From contig NC_132897.1 in NCBI RefSeq assembly GCF_030463535.1, forward strand, positions 4,096,460 to 4,160,459: a DNA stretch of 64,000 nucleotides, given 5' to 3'. This document shows positions 42,101-55,369 of this stretch, piece by piece. Made by a program: the position numbers and the translations under genes. The notes below the pieces were generated by a model. That model did not search any database. It was not told where the DNA came from and was given only the letters and a program-made list of their open reading frames with translations. Position 1 is the first letter of the stretch. Each line of letters starts with the position of its first letter. The DNA comes from Salminus brasiliensis (Eukaryota > Chordata > Actinopteri > Characiformes > Bryconidae).

Positions 42101-45100
42101 TGCATCTCCACCCTTCTTTCTGAAGACCTCAGAGAGCTCTCTGGATCTGGCCATGATGATCATCTTCTTCACCGCTCACTTCAACCATCAAGAGCAGACC
42201 AGACTAAAATGTCTGAGGTTTAAATAAGACAGACTCCTCCACAATAATCCTCTCCAACCATGTTCTGATCATCTGCAGCTGATGTTCTGCACCTGCCTCT
42301 AATTCTGATATGTGGAGCCGATCATCTCTCAGTATTGATCCTGTGAAGATCAAGCGTCCAGATGTTGAAATATGTTTAAAAAGACAAATGTTTAAGGGTG
42401 GCTGTACAGATAATGCTGGAGCATGGTCATGTTCTTCCTTCCTTTATTAGGTTGTCTCTGTATGCTGTAGCCGATGTGCAGAATTGCATTGCTATGAATT
42501 GCATCTGGGCTGCTGTTTTAGGACGCTGTTGTTTGTAGCCTCTTGTTGTCTGTAAAGGAAGAAAGAAACGCGGAGTGTGTTTTAAGCTAGGAGAGTGCAC
42601 GCAGCAGTGTGTCCGTCTTGAACACGAACAGATTTACTGCAAATGAGATCATCTATCAGCAGGGGAGTGAGGGATGAAGGAGAGGACGAGAGGGCAGCCG
42701 GAGGAGACACCTCTGTCTGAAAGGAGCCACATTTATCAGCCAGAAGCCCTTGGCACATGATGTTATTCCACAAACACAAGTCTTCTGATGATAGCAGCTA
42801 GTCCATTGTTCTGCGGAGGGACAACCACATTGACAAAGGACAGTTGTGGCTAATCAGGCGTTTGGGCTTTCAAATGGTCACGGTAGGATGAGGCCAACAA
42901 ACCCAAATGTTTGGTTGATGTCCTGTACCTATATTTTCTGGTTAATATCCAGAGTCCCTACAAAGTCTCCCCCATCCTGATTGGTTTATTTAGTTTGGTC
43001 TTAGTCCTGAAATGGTATAAAGCTATATTGGAATGATGGCGTTTCAGTAGCAGTGTTGGTAATTGATGGAGAATGTTTGTATTCATTGGGGAATGTAGGT
43101 TATTATTAGGAAATGTTGGACTTTTATGAAGAATACTGGTGGTCACTGAAGAAATATTGGAATTATTGATTTATATAGGATTGTTTTGGTGGTTGGTGTT
43201 TGATGGAGAATGATGGTGTTTGCTTGGTGAGTGATGAGGTTTTGCGGAGAACATGGGTGTTTAATGGAGAATGATGGTGCCTGGTGGAGAGTGATTGGGC
43301 TTTCTTGGGGAATGATGGTGTTTGATGGAGAAAGATGGTGTTTGGTTGAAGATTGATGGTGTTTTCTTAAAAGATGTTTGTTAGAGAGTAATATCCAATT
43401 TTTGTGTTGTTTTTTTTAAACAATGGTGCAATTGGATGGAGTTGGGTGGAGAATGATGGTGTTTGATGGATAATGATGGTGTTTGCTTGGTGAGTGATGA
43501 TCTTTTGTGGAGAACATGGGTGTTTAGTTAAAGAATAATGGTGTTTGATTGAGAATGATGGTGCCTGGTGAAGAGTGATTGGGCTTCCTCTGGGAGTGTT
43601 GGTGTTTGGTTGAAGATTGATGGTGTTTTCTTGGAGATGTTTCATAGTGACGGTCAGTGTTTGTTGGAGAGGGATAGCATTTTTTTGTTTTTTTAAACAT
43701 GGTGGAGAATGGTAGTGTTTTGATGGAGAATGATTGGGTTTACTTGGGAATGATGTTTGAAAACGATGGTGTTTGGTTGAAGGTTTATGGTGTGTTCTTG
43801 GAGATGTTTCATTGTGACGGTCAGTGTTTGTTGGAGAGTAATAGCATTTTTTTGTTTGTTTTTTAAACAATGGTGTTGGTGGTAGTTTGAAAAGGATGGA
43901 GTTTGGTGGAGAATGGTGTCTTTTTACGGGGAATGATTTGGTTTACTCAGAGAATGATGGTGTTATTGCCAAGAATGGACCAGCCAGCCCCTCCATACTT
44001 GATGGCAATGATCAAAAGCCTCAAACCATCCCTCAAAATCCATGGAAGACAAGCGTCAAGGCTTTTTTCTGGCGAACGAACTTCCCCTGGGTGTCCGAAC
44101 AGCAGAGTCCAAACCCAGACTGAAGACCCTCCTCTTCTGAGAGTACTATGGTCTCCTTACTGACATGTGTTTAGTAGAGTCTAAACTTAGAGGATCTTTG
44201 AATTATTAGTCTATTCAAACTAGCTGAGGTTTTTCTTGGGTAAATAGCAAAGCACTTTTGTAAGTCGCTCTGGATACGTGTTAAATGTAAATGTAAGGAG
44301 AATTGCAGTGTTTTTTGGAAAATTAAAGTATTTGAATACAAGTTTTTGATGGTTTACTTTGGCTTTGTCATGTTGAACTGACCTTTCCTTTGCCCAGTCA
44401 CACAGTGTGAGCCAAACTTTTTTTTCTACTGCATATTTCTGCGTTCCGTCTTTGCAAGGAGGTTTTCAATGTAGCTATTTAAGCCTGTTTTATTCTAAGT
44501 AATAAAAAGCACAACTTTTATATAGAAACTGACACAACCGTCATAAAATGAACCTCAAAAAATTAAAATAAAAAATATTTAAAAATCTGGATATCATTGC
44601 TGTCTAAGGAAAAACATGTATGTCTAAAATAGCGACTTTACAGGAGAAGGCAACAATGATCTTAACTTTGAATGGAAGTCAGTGTAAAATAAGAGTTTAT
44701 TCCAAGTCATTTAAAGCATTTCTATTGGTCCATTCAACCACAGTTATTTACACAGTATACAGAGCAGCCTCAGGGGTCAAACAATGGAGAAATCTAAAAA
44801 CAGACAAAAATGGAGATACATGTTTTTCACTAGACAGCAACGATATACAGCATCCAAGTTATTACAAAATATCAAGTTCATTTAAGATTTTCACGAGTTC
44901 CAAAGCTGTCCAAATTCTTTTGCCACAAGGGTTTTTTTCTGAGCTTAGGATAACGGTGTTGTTTTTTAAAGAATCAGAATCTGGCTGTAGTTTAAAAATC
45001 CCTTAGGTTGTGTTCTTTTGCAAGAAGGACGATGTGTGCGTGACCTCATGACTCAGCAGAACAGGATTATGGCGAGCCAGCACGAACTGACTTGGCACTA

Positions 45101-48100
45101 TGTCTGTTTTGTTTGTTTGTTTGTTTTATTTTTTTATTTTTTTCCATAGGCACCCAAGGTGGAGATCAGTGAGGATGATGACGATGGCCGGTGTCATGCG
45201 AGCCCCGTGGGCACTTCACAAGGAAATAAGGTATTAGTCAGCGGTGGGTCTTATGAGAGCACGTAGACGTGCAAGGACTCCAGAGATGTGAAACTTTTTC
45301 TAATTAAACTTGGCCAGTTCATTGACTGATGAACTACCTCTTGGAATCTCACACTTTGGGATTTGGGCCTGTGGGTGGCTCGGTGCCAGTTACTTTACCA
45401 CGGCGTCAGGGGGCAGTTGAGGGTGGCAGATCTTTTTTTTGATGTTTTTATTAGACACATTATCAAGCCTTCTTGCCTGGTGTGTTTGCACAGACTGCTA
45501 TAACCAGGACCAGCCATAACATTAGTACCATTAGTGCCTAATATTGGGTAGGCCCCTCCTGATCTGACCATTTGGGGTGTCCTGTGAAGGGGTTAAGGGG
45601 TGTGTGATCTGACACCAAGACCAGCGTTAGCAGCAGATCCTTTAAGGCCTGTAACTTGAGAAGTGGGGCCTCAGTGGGCCTTGGGTGCCCATGATCCAGT
45701 CGCCGGTTCACTGGTTGTTCTTTCTGGGAGCACCATTGGTAGGTATTGACCTGTGCATTCCAGGAAAAGCCCACAAGACTGGTCTGATGCTTTAGAGAAG
45801 TTCTGACCCAGTCAGAATTGTCAACGGTTTACGTCCTGCCAACCCCTTGACAGATGCCACTGTAGATGAAGATAATCAATGCTTTTCACTCCACCGGTAC
45901 TAATGTTATGGCTGATTGGTGTACACGGAAGATGCTAAAACTTGTTAAGGCCTTCTTTGCTCCCAAACAGCCTCAGTTCTTGGTGGCATGGGTTCCACAA
46001 GATGACACGGTGCATCATCATGCTGGAGGTAGCCGATAGAAGATGGTAAACTGCAGTCATGAAGGGATGCACATGGTCAGCATTAGTACTCAAATAAAAA
46101 TGTGGCATTCAAGTCATGATTATTGGTGTTAAATGGGCCCAAAAGTGTGCCAAGAAGACATTTCCCATACGACTACATCACACCACCGCCTCCACCAACC
46201 TAGACAGGTTGGGTCCATGGATTCATGCTGTTGGAGCCAAATCCTGACCCTAACCTCAGCAGAAATCCAGATTCATCAGACCAGGCTACGTTTCTCCAGT
46301 CTTCCACTGTCCAGTCTCACTTCACTGCAGCCTCAGCTTTCTGTTCTTGGCTGATAGAAGTGGAACCTGATGTGGTCTTCTGCTGTTGTGGCCCATCCGT
46401 CCTCCTCAAGGTTGGACACGATGCTGGGAGCACTCTGAGACCAGCCCTTCTCACACCAACAATGACTGAGATCACATATTACCTGAAGCTGCTGGCCTGT
46501 ACGTTTGTGCATCGCACTGCTGACACATGATTGGTCGATTAGATAATTGCATGGATAAGCAGGTGTACACATCTGTAATAAGCTTCATTTCATTTGTATA
46601 CTTCTTTTTAATCAATTGTTTTATAGTAATTGTTTTGGAGGCCAGCAGCTTTTTGACAACATGGCTTCCCTTGTCCATTTGTCCCACAGAATCGGTCTCA
46701 AAAGTGCCCCAAGACTCAGAGAAGAACAGACTCAGACAGCTTCCGGAAGCGCCTATGCCAGTCAAGGTTAGTTTTCCCATCGAACTGTAATTACGCTCTG
46801 CGGCTGAGTCAATATGCCGGCGAAGTGTAGCTGAAATTAGTGGGCACCACAGATGCTGGAGGATTACCTAATCAGGGGTCTGTTCAGTACACAGATTTCC
46901 TGCTGGAATTTTTGCATTGTTAGTTTGCAGAGTGTGTGTGCTATAGAGGTGTAAATTATTTCCTCTATTCCGCTCAGAATAGCCCCAGTCCTGCTTTCCT
47001 GGACCTCTGCGGATAAATTAAACGGCTTCCAGTCTGACGTTCTAGATAATTTCATGAGTTAAAAGTGTTAACACATTACTGGCAACCCTAGATTTTATTC
47101 TTAGTAAAATAAGCAATAAATAAAACCTGAATTAGACATTTTTCAAGTCATGTATTCACTCTGATTATTTATTGACCTCTACTAGTACATGATTAGGAGG
47201 TCTGTTATGTGAAAATCACCAATAACTGCATTATTAGTTGTAATAATGCACATGAACTAGTTAGTTACCACCCTGTTACGCACATTATTTAGTGATATTT
47301 AGTCTGTAGCTAGTGATGATGTGTAAATGACCTTTACACAACACACAATACAAGCTGGGTAGATGAATAGCTCAGTTAGTTTCAGCCTTTTTAACCCCTT
47401 AAACAGCCCATCGCCCGCCGGCGAAGCAAAAGTGTAATTTTACACCTCTATTAGCAAAGAATAGCCCCACCGGTTTCCACAGAAGTCCTTGTAGTTACTG
47501 AGTAATAAGCTGTGGAGTGTTAAGGGGTTACTGAATGCTAAGAAATCCCACTATTATATGGGATTTTGTTCTTTCAACCAAGATACTTAATGATGGAAAG
47601 ATGCTTCATTTGTGATGCAAATGAACACTAATGAAAATTAGTCTCCAATTAGTCAAGTCAGTCTCTAATTAGTGATGAGCAGAACCTCACTTTAGAGCAT
47701 GGAACCCTTTAACTCACTAAACTCATGTATAGCATAAACCTGCCAATATCTAAAACACACCCGAAGCTCATAATTAATGAAGATTAATTATTTAAAAAGC
47801 GTAAAATGAACCCATGTATTCATACATTGCATCATGCAAAAGCTCATTTTTAGGAAGGCAGAACCAGAGAGGGAATTTGTAGAGGGAAGAATAATTGAGA
47901 TTGAGAATGTCTTTGGGGTTTGTCAGACACTAGAGGGCGCCCCCGAGCAAATCCAAAATGGGTTATTATGAATGGGTTAATATGGAGCATTTGGGAAAAG
48001 CCAGTGTTTAGGTGTTAAGTGTTTTTCATATGGAGAAAAGAAAAATCCAGCTCCAGTTAACAATTCAGCCAGTTAGCAATCAGTAGTAGTAATGCTAGCT

Positions 48101-51100
48101 ACTGGCAGAACCTTTTTGTTGTAAAATAAATAAATAAATAAATATAATAGTAATTAGAAAATACAGAGGTGAATCCTTTGCCTTTTGTGAAATACATCAC
48201 TTACTTCCCAAAAATTCAAAGAAGACCCTGGACACCCAAGCGATTAGACATTTGTAACAGTTTTTAGCTGTTTAGCTCCATTCACCCCTTTCACTGGGGA
48301 CTCGCTTGTAGGCTTCCTCTGGTAACTTAAATACTGCAGAAATGTGGGTTCTCTTAGCCCCTTAAAGAGCCTATGTCCCGCTGAAATCCCACGTCCATTA
48401 CCAAGGAATAGCCCCACCAGTTTGTACAGAAGTCCCGGTTAAGGGGTTAAACTGATTAAGCCAGGCTAACTCAAAAATAAATAGTTGACATTAAAGCATG
48501 TAAAACAGCAAATGTTGCCGGTATTAAAACTATGACATGTCTGGGGTGTCAAGTTTGTACGGTGCCTATCTAGTACATGGCCAAATAAGCTCAATCCCCC
48601 CATGTGCACATTGCAGTAATTCTGGATATAACGAGGGAAATTGGAAGCGGCCAGGCTCTCCGTAAACTGGCTCTGGTAGCACCAAGCAACAACCCTGCCT
48701 CACATATAGAAACCTTATAGCTATAGAGACCACATATAGTGTCCTTATTACACTTTTGGTGATTTTGTCTAATCTGTAAGCCACATTGTTCGGCTATATG
48801 ATACAAAGGTCATTAAAATATGTAATTTTGAGAGATTATCCAACACAGTGTTTTAATTTTTTTTGTATTCTATTATAGAATTAAGAAAGTGTAGAGGACG
48901 TCCACCACACCCCTCATGAAAGACACCAATGGTGCAGCAGAGCTAGCTAGTTATAAGATTGGCTATGCTAATGAAAGACAGACCACTGCTAATTCACCAC
49001 AGCTCATCTTTTACACTCATTTAACCCCTTAAACCAGCGTACAGCCTTTTTCCTTTTACCAAAGAATAGTCCCACAGAAGTACAGAAGAAGTCCCTGCAG
49101 CTAATGGGCCTACTAATACATCTTAGTGTGATAAGCCTTTCTGCGTCAAGGGGTTAAACCCCCAGGGGCAATGGAAAAGTCACTGTTGCAAACATTATAT
49201 TGACCCTATAGGCAGGGCTAGAGCAAACTTCCCAGAAGAAATCCCACCCACAGAGCACTCGCTCACTCACTCACTCCCAAGGAGTGCACATATGAGCCCC
49301 ATATGCAAGTCAAGTCAGATTTATTTGTATAGTTCCTTTTACAACTGTTGTCATCACAAAGCAGCTTTACATAATTAGTAATTAATAAAAGAAGAAAGAA
49401 GAAAATAACGTAAGACATGAAGACCCCCAGTGAGCAGCCAACGCCGACAGTGGCAAGGAAAAACTCCCTCAGAGCTGGAGGAAGAAACCTTGGGAGGAAC
49501 CAAGACTCACAAAGGGGACCCGACCCATCCTCCTCTGATCATAATTATTTACCAATTATTGATAAAAAATACCAAACCAGATACAGCAGATAGTTAATAG
49601 TGGTGATATTATTAATAGTGGCAGATGGTTACGAGTCCATTTAGGGTTTAACATGGTCTTTAAACAGGTAGCAGTGGTAGGAGGGTGAGCCGCTGGTCTG
49701 CTATTAGTGGTGGTGGGTGGGAGGCCTGCTGGTCGGACTGGTAGGTGGTAGCTGGTCTGATGCAGGTGGAGGGGACCTCAGCGGGCAATCTTCCAGCAGG
49801 TCGGGCTGGGTGGCCATTTACTCAGAGAAGGTAAAAAGAGAGAGTTAGTTCTGAGAGGATTTTATAGAGAGCAGAGAATGTTGAGCAGTATCAGAGTGTA
49901 TACAGAATTCCAATTTCCGGGATATTGTATGTCCTTTTAGGGCATCAGGGAGCCGCCATCAACATGCAGCAGGTGTGGGAGGTCTGTATGTCCATCTGCC
50001 CGGCTTGCATGTTGTTTATATAGGGCATTTCAGGTGCTATAGGTTCTACTAATCACTAATTAGAGAGTAAACAGCACTAAATAATGGGCGTAACAGGGTG
50101 GTAAAAAGACTTGTCTGCAACTTTTATTGCAATTATTTGATTTTCACATACCAGACGTCCAAATATGTACTAATAAAGGTCATAATGAATAGAGAATAGA
50201 GCAACAGGAAGTGCTTGGTAAGTTTTTAACACATTAACCAGTGGGTCCAAGCAATTATTACACACTTCTGTACCTTCAGAATAAGCCATTTGCATAGTAG
50301 TCACTGTAGTTATGGGATAATAAGCCTTAGGCTGTAACAGAGCTGGACTTTTAAGGGGTTAATTGGCAAAAGAATTGAGTTTTCACACAGTTTTGTGGAA
50401 CACAGTTATGCCACATTATATACTGTACAGTGCAGAACGCTGGTCGGCACAGGTTCACAGGAAGCATTATTGCCATGACAATACAGCTATTGAATGGCTG
50501 TGCTGGCTATCGTCCATATGTGGAATACAACACCTTAGGGGATTATAAAGCCTCTCTGTGGCCTCTTTTGAAGTGAGCTTGTTCGGATGTTGTGCGTGAA
50601 CTCAAAAACTCATCCATCTGCGCTCGCCAGCTGTCGTAAAACACGTCACGTCTGATGCAGCTGGACAGCAGAGAGCTCCTGTAGGGTCAGTCCGCTATGA
50701 GAAAGGTGTGGAGATGCTCTAACGGACAGTTGATGGGAAAGGACGCAGCGTACCGGTGTAAAATGACATTATTTCATATTCATATTTATATATTTTGACA
50801 CAGCTGATCTGAATCTGCTGTGTGCCTCCTCCGTCACTCTCACACTTTCTGCCTCTCCACTTTCTGCCTCAGATCTGTTTCCATCACTCCAGCTCTCCGT
50901 TTTCCCTCGCGCTCGCTCATGCCAAGTGACTGGAGTACAGGCTGAACCTGGCAGGCATCACCGGTGGCATTTGGTGTATGAGAGGGGAATATAACACATT
51001 GTTCCTCCACAGGCCCCTCTCCTCTCCCCGGGCAAGGCAAAATGGTTGACATTTATGACAGACACTGATAGGGTCCTGAATTCTGAATTATTGATGCCAA

Positions 51101-54100
51101 AGCTGGGGTGGTCTGGCATTTTTAAGGGGGTAAAATACAATTACTGTGACTGGCTTTTCTCAGGCAGAGAAGACTGAAGTTGTGAACGTTGTGGACTGGA
51201 CCCGGCCTGCTTTACCACCAGTGTTGCTTTTGGCCTTTGGAATCAGAATACCTACACTGTGAAACCTAACTGTAAGGTAGCACAACTTAAATACTGCAGA
51301 AATACAGGATCTCTTAAAACAGCCTATGTCCTGCTGAAATCCCACTTCCATTACCAAGGAAGAAGCCCACCAGTTTGTACAGAAGTCAAAAATGAATAGT
51401 TGAGATTAAAGCCTGGGCAGTAAAACAGTAAATGTTGACGGTATCAAAAATATATGACGTCTGGGGTGTCATGTTTGTTCGGGGCCTATCTAGTACATGG
51501 CCAAATAAGCTCAATCCGCCCGACATGCTACACCCCCACTTTACACCACTAAAACAGCAACCCGCCAAGGTCAGATAGACCGCACCTGGCTCTTAAAGGG
51601 GATGGCAAGCAACACGCTGATTTGTTCATTACTGCTTGTTACACCTAAAACACACAAATGATTAATTAAGAGACTTAGTACATGACTTTCGAGAGCTTCG
51701 AACCATGCAAGGTGTACTTTTTCTGACGGTACAATAGCAAAGACACATGGACACGCCCCCTAAATCAAGCTCGCCAAAAGATCGCTAAAATAGGGCCCTA
51801 AAACTCAAATGACTCCGTTAAATATTAGGACTGAAGCTGATCTAACATACGATGTGCATTCAACTTAACTGAACTCCTTTAAGGCAACAGGTTCCCCTCA
51901 AATTCCCTAAAAAAAAAAAAGTTAGGTGAACTTTCTGGGCTTACAGCGCAGACTCTTTCATCCTGTGGGAGTCGCATTTTCTTATTCATCACTGGCCTGC
52001 GGGGGCTTGAATATACAGGCATAGTGATCCGCATCCATTGCAATAGCTCAGCAGCCGTCCGTGTCAGAAAGGACACTCCAATGTCTAATGCCCTCCTGCT
52101 GCGATGAAAGCCTCATCCAGATGTCCTGGCCTATCATCACATCCCTCACCAACATCTGACGTACAGTTCTAACGTCTAACCTTCCTAACCTTCCCTCTAA
52201 CACAAAATGTTCCACAGTCTGGCGCTGACCACAGTTCCTGTGTTCAGGATATTATAGGTCATTTTATAGGTTTATTGGTGTGGTGCAACAGATTACACCA
52301 GTGTCTACTAGTGAGCTACCACACCACGTGGAGACTGGGGTTCAATTCCCGGTCTGGGCAACTATGCTGTGCTACACCAATAAGGGTCCTTGGTCAAGAC
52401 TCCTAACACTGCATTGGCCCACCTCTGTAATATGAGTAACCTTGTAAGTCACTTTATGGCTTACATTAATGTAAATGTCAATTTTAGGGCGTCGGGGAGC
52501 CGCCGTCTGTATGTTCATCTGCCCCGTTACAGGACGGGACGGGATGGGATGGGGGCGGGGGGCGGAGGCCGGAGGCCAAGAGCAGTGCTCCTGCTTTATT
52601 TTTTTATTTTTTTAAGGGAGATAAATAAGATGGATAAATCAGAAAGGTGAATAAAGATGATCGGGTGTGTTTTGCTTAGACTGCTGGAGGCCAGGATTGA
52701 ACCAGCAACCCACCGTGCATGGGAGGTGTGAAAAGGAGTGGAAAAACCACGCCAGGAAGTGGTGGGGGGGAAAAAAAAAAAAAAAAAGACACAAAAAACC
52801 TCAAACAGGGTTCAACTAAAGACGCCCTCAGCCTTGGGGCTGAAAATAAGGCTGTATCTGGAGCCGAGCCCTTGGATCAGCTCATACTTTAAACACAGAT
52901 AGAGTTTCCTTCCTAAACCAAGAATCCACTTGACTTTACTTTTTCTTGTTCCTAATTTTTTGTCTTTTCCACCCTCTTCTTTTCTTCTAGTTTTCTCTTT
53001 ACCGGTTTACCGTCTGCAGCACTGACCCACTGTTTGGGAGAGCTTTTATGCAGAGCCCAGCAGGTGCATCTGATCAGCAGCAATCAGCACTGAGGCTTCT
53101 GGGAAATTTAGTTTTTAGAGCTGCTCCCAGCTGCTTCCTTACTACACCGCCTTGGCCCCCTGCTGGAGACTGGTGGTGTGGACTGAACCCTTACCCATGC
53201 CCAGCCTGCATGTTGTTTATATAGAGCATTTCAGGTGCTATAGGTTCTAAACAGCACTAAATAATGGGCATAACAGGGTGGTAAAAAGAGTTTAGTGCGT
53301 GTTACTGCAACTTTTAATGCAATTATTACACACTCCTGTACCTTCAGAATAAGCCGTTTGCATTGTAGTCAATGTAGTTATGGGATAATAAGCCTTAGGC
53401 TGTAATAGAGTGAGAGTTTTAAGGGGTTAATTGGCAAAAACTGGAGTTTTCACCAATAATTGGAGCATTATTGGCATGATAATACAGCTATTGAATGGCT
53501 GTGCCGGCTATCGTCCATATGTGGAATACATAAGTGCTTGCCCTTCAGTGTCTGGAGGTCATGTTCACTCCATTCAGCTCCCACCTTCCCTCAAACACAT
53601 ATGTTCCACAGTCTGGTGCTGACCACAGTTCCTCAATGTACTATGTTATAGCTTTTGGTCAGGTTCCTGAGCTCCAGGCTGTTGATGACAGGGTTGTGGG
53701 TTCAAAACCCGGCCTCAGCAAGCTGCCACTGTTGGGCCCTTGAGGAAGCCCATTCACCCTCTCTGCTCCCTGGGTTTGGCAGGAGTTGGCTGCCCACTGT
53801 TTGTGTGCTCACTACCCCCTACCCCTTACCATAACTGGCAAAACCACTGGGCTCCAACTTCCAATCTCTGTTCCTAAAGCTTTGGCAGAGTAGGGTCACC
53901 TGAAGACACCACCAAACATCAAACATCTCCAGCAGACACCACCACTGTCTACCAAGGGCCATCATTCTCCACCAGACACCAACATGTTTCATCAAATAAG
54001 ATCATTTCCAAACCCCAACACTGTCCACCAAATACAGTCATCCTCAAAAACATCTAGTTCCCTCAAGGTTTCTTTGAGGGCTTCTTCATGGTCTTTCTCT

Positions 54101-55127
54101 GGAGTATTTCCATTCCACGGACTGGTGCTTGATAGAGGGTGTTAATGTTTGGTGGGGGACGATGGGGTTTGTTGGTGTTTGTTGAACCTCTTGGCGTAAA
54201 TAATGATGATTAATGGCCTCCAGACCTTCAGAAGCTGCATGTGTTCAGTGCTTATTTTCCCAATAGGAAGCTGGTGTTGGCAGTGAAGCAGGGTCGTAGC
54301 TACTTTCACCTTCTCCAGGAACAGGAGGCGCAGGAGGAGCAGCAGCGAGAAAGGAGGAGACGAGAGGAGAGGAGGCAGAGAGCGATTCGACCTCCCTCCG
54401 TTTCGTCCGACTCGGACACGGACAGGGAGGCAGAGAGGTGGGACTGGGACTGAATGTTTTCATGTGTTCAACCTGGTATCTCCATATTTGTTGATTTTCA
54501 CAAATTACTATATAGATAAAGTGCTCTTTAGAGGTTTTGGGCCCCTAGTCCCCTTATTCTAAGTCAAGTCTCTCAGTAGTGAGAGAGTTTTTACTGTAGA
54601 AGCTCCAGATCTCATCAGATCAGATAAAGCAGGTGAACATGAATCCAGTAAATAGGAGAAACAAGAGCTTCTCATTCTGAAGAAAGAAAGTAGTGAGATC
54701 TTGTCGGTGAGCTAGTCTGAAGAACAGAGCTCGGTTCCTCCAGGTTCCTCCTGGACGCCCCCCAGTCCAGCCAGCACACCGTGTAGGATGTGTTCAACTC
54801 CATCAGTAGCAGCAGCAGCAGCAGCAGCAGCTCACCTGATTTACCATCATTAAGTTCTGATTTACCATCAAACCAGGTGTAGGGGAATAGGGGACTAGAG
54901 CTTTGGAGATGTTTAAATATGTAAACATACATACATGTGTATATATATATTTCTCATTTATCTTCTTATTAATATGAGAGGTTTTGAGGGGTAACATGAA
55001 GGTCCAGTTAGGTTCTAGAGGTCATTTATGCTGTAATGGTAGAAGAATGTTTGAGAGAAGTGTTACTTCTTTATGTCCTTTTTCAGCCTTATGGAACATC
55101 ATGACTCATGTGCTTACATATGCACTT

Positions 55128-55186
<59 letters not shown>

Positions 55187-55335
55187 TCTCTTCAGGAGGG
55201 GTGTTAATGCCGCGATCTCGTCATCTTGGAAGCTGACCAGAAGGAGACGGGTTCAGTCTGGCCGACCCTTCACTCCTGTCCACCGATCACTGACCTCACA
55301 TCAGATACAGGAGCTACCACAGTAAGTCAGTCTAG

Positions 55336-55369
<34 letters not shown>

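Larger units (their letters stand above)
39164..45149 (+). other. ccdc60: ccdc60 intron 1
   Basis: The part 39310-41160 has no recognised repeats; 40230-40930 is repeat-poor and may hold conserved non-coding sequence. Then come two minisatellites (41160-42070 and 43180-43960), an interspersed repeat (42100-42310), an unassigned stretch (42310-42960), a SINE-tailed block (about 43970-44300) and a dispersed repeat (44600-44860). Confidence 0.6.
47250..53530. repeat. Patchwork of copies of a long dispersed repeat
   Basis: Several phrases recur. 'aataatgggc' with 'aacagggtggtaa' occurs near 47265 (inverted), 50080 and 53260. 'gaatagccccaccagtttg'-type text occurs near 47460, 48405, 49060 and 51350. 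'gcctatctagtacatggcca' occurs at 48565 and 51485. 'ctatcgtccatatgtggaa' occurs at 50505 and 53510. Copies are in both orientations. The family is unknown to me. Confidence 0.7.
46767..54266 (+). other. ccdc60: ccdc60 intron 3
   Basis: A 7.5-kb intron dominated by scattered copies of one or more long dispersed repeats (47250-53530), a 550-bp element at 49305-49860, SINE heads and an inverted minisatellite (53900-54190). The stretch 46770-47250 shows nothing identifiable. No exon is supported. Confidence 0.7.

Noticed and set aside
43367-43870. 167-codon minus-strand frame rich in His, Asn and Pro
   Set aside because: It lies entirely in a minisatellite, and the peptide is periodic.
44620-45006. 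128-codon plus-strand open frame
   Set aside because: Overlaps a dispersed repeat also found at 8720-8965 in the other orientation, so it is repeat-derived.
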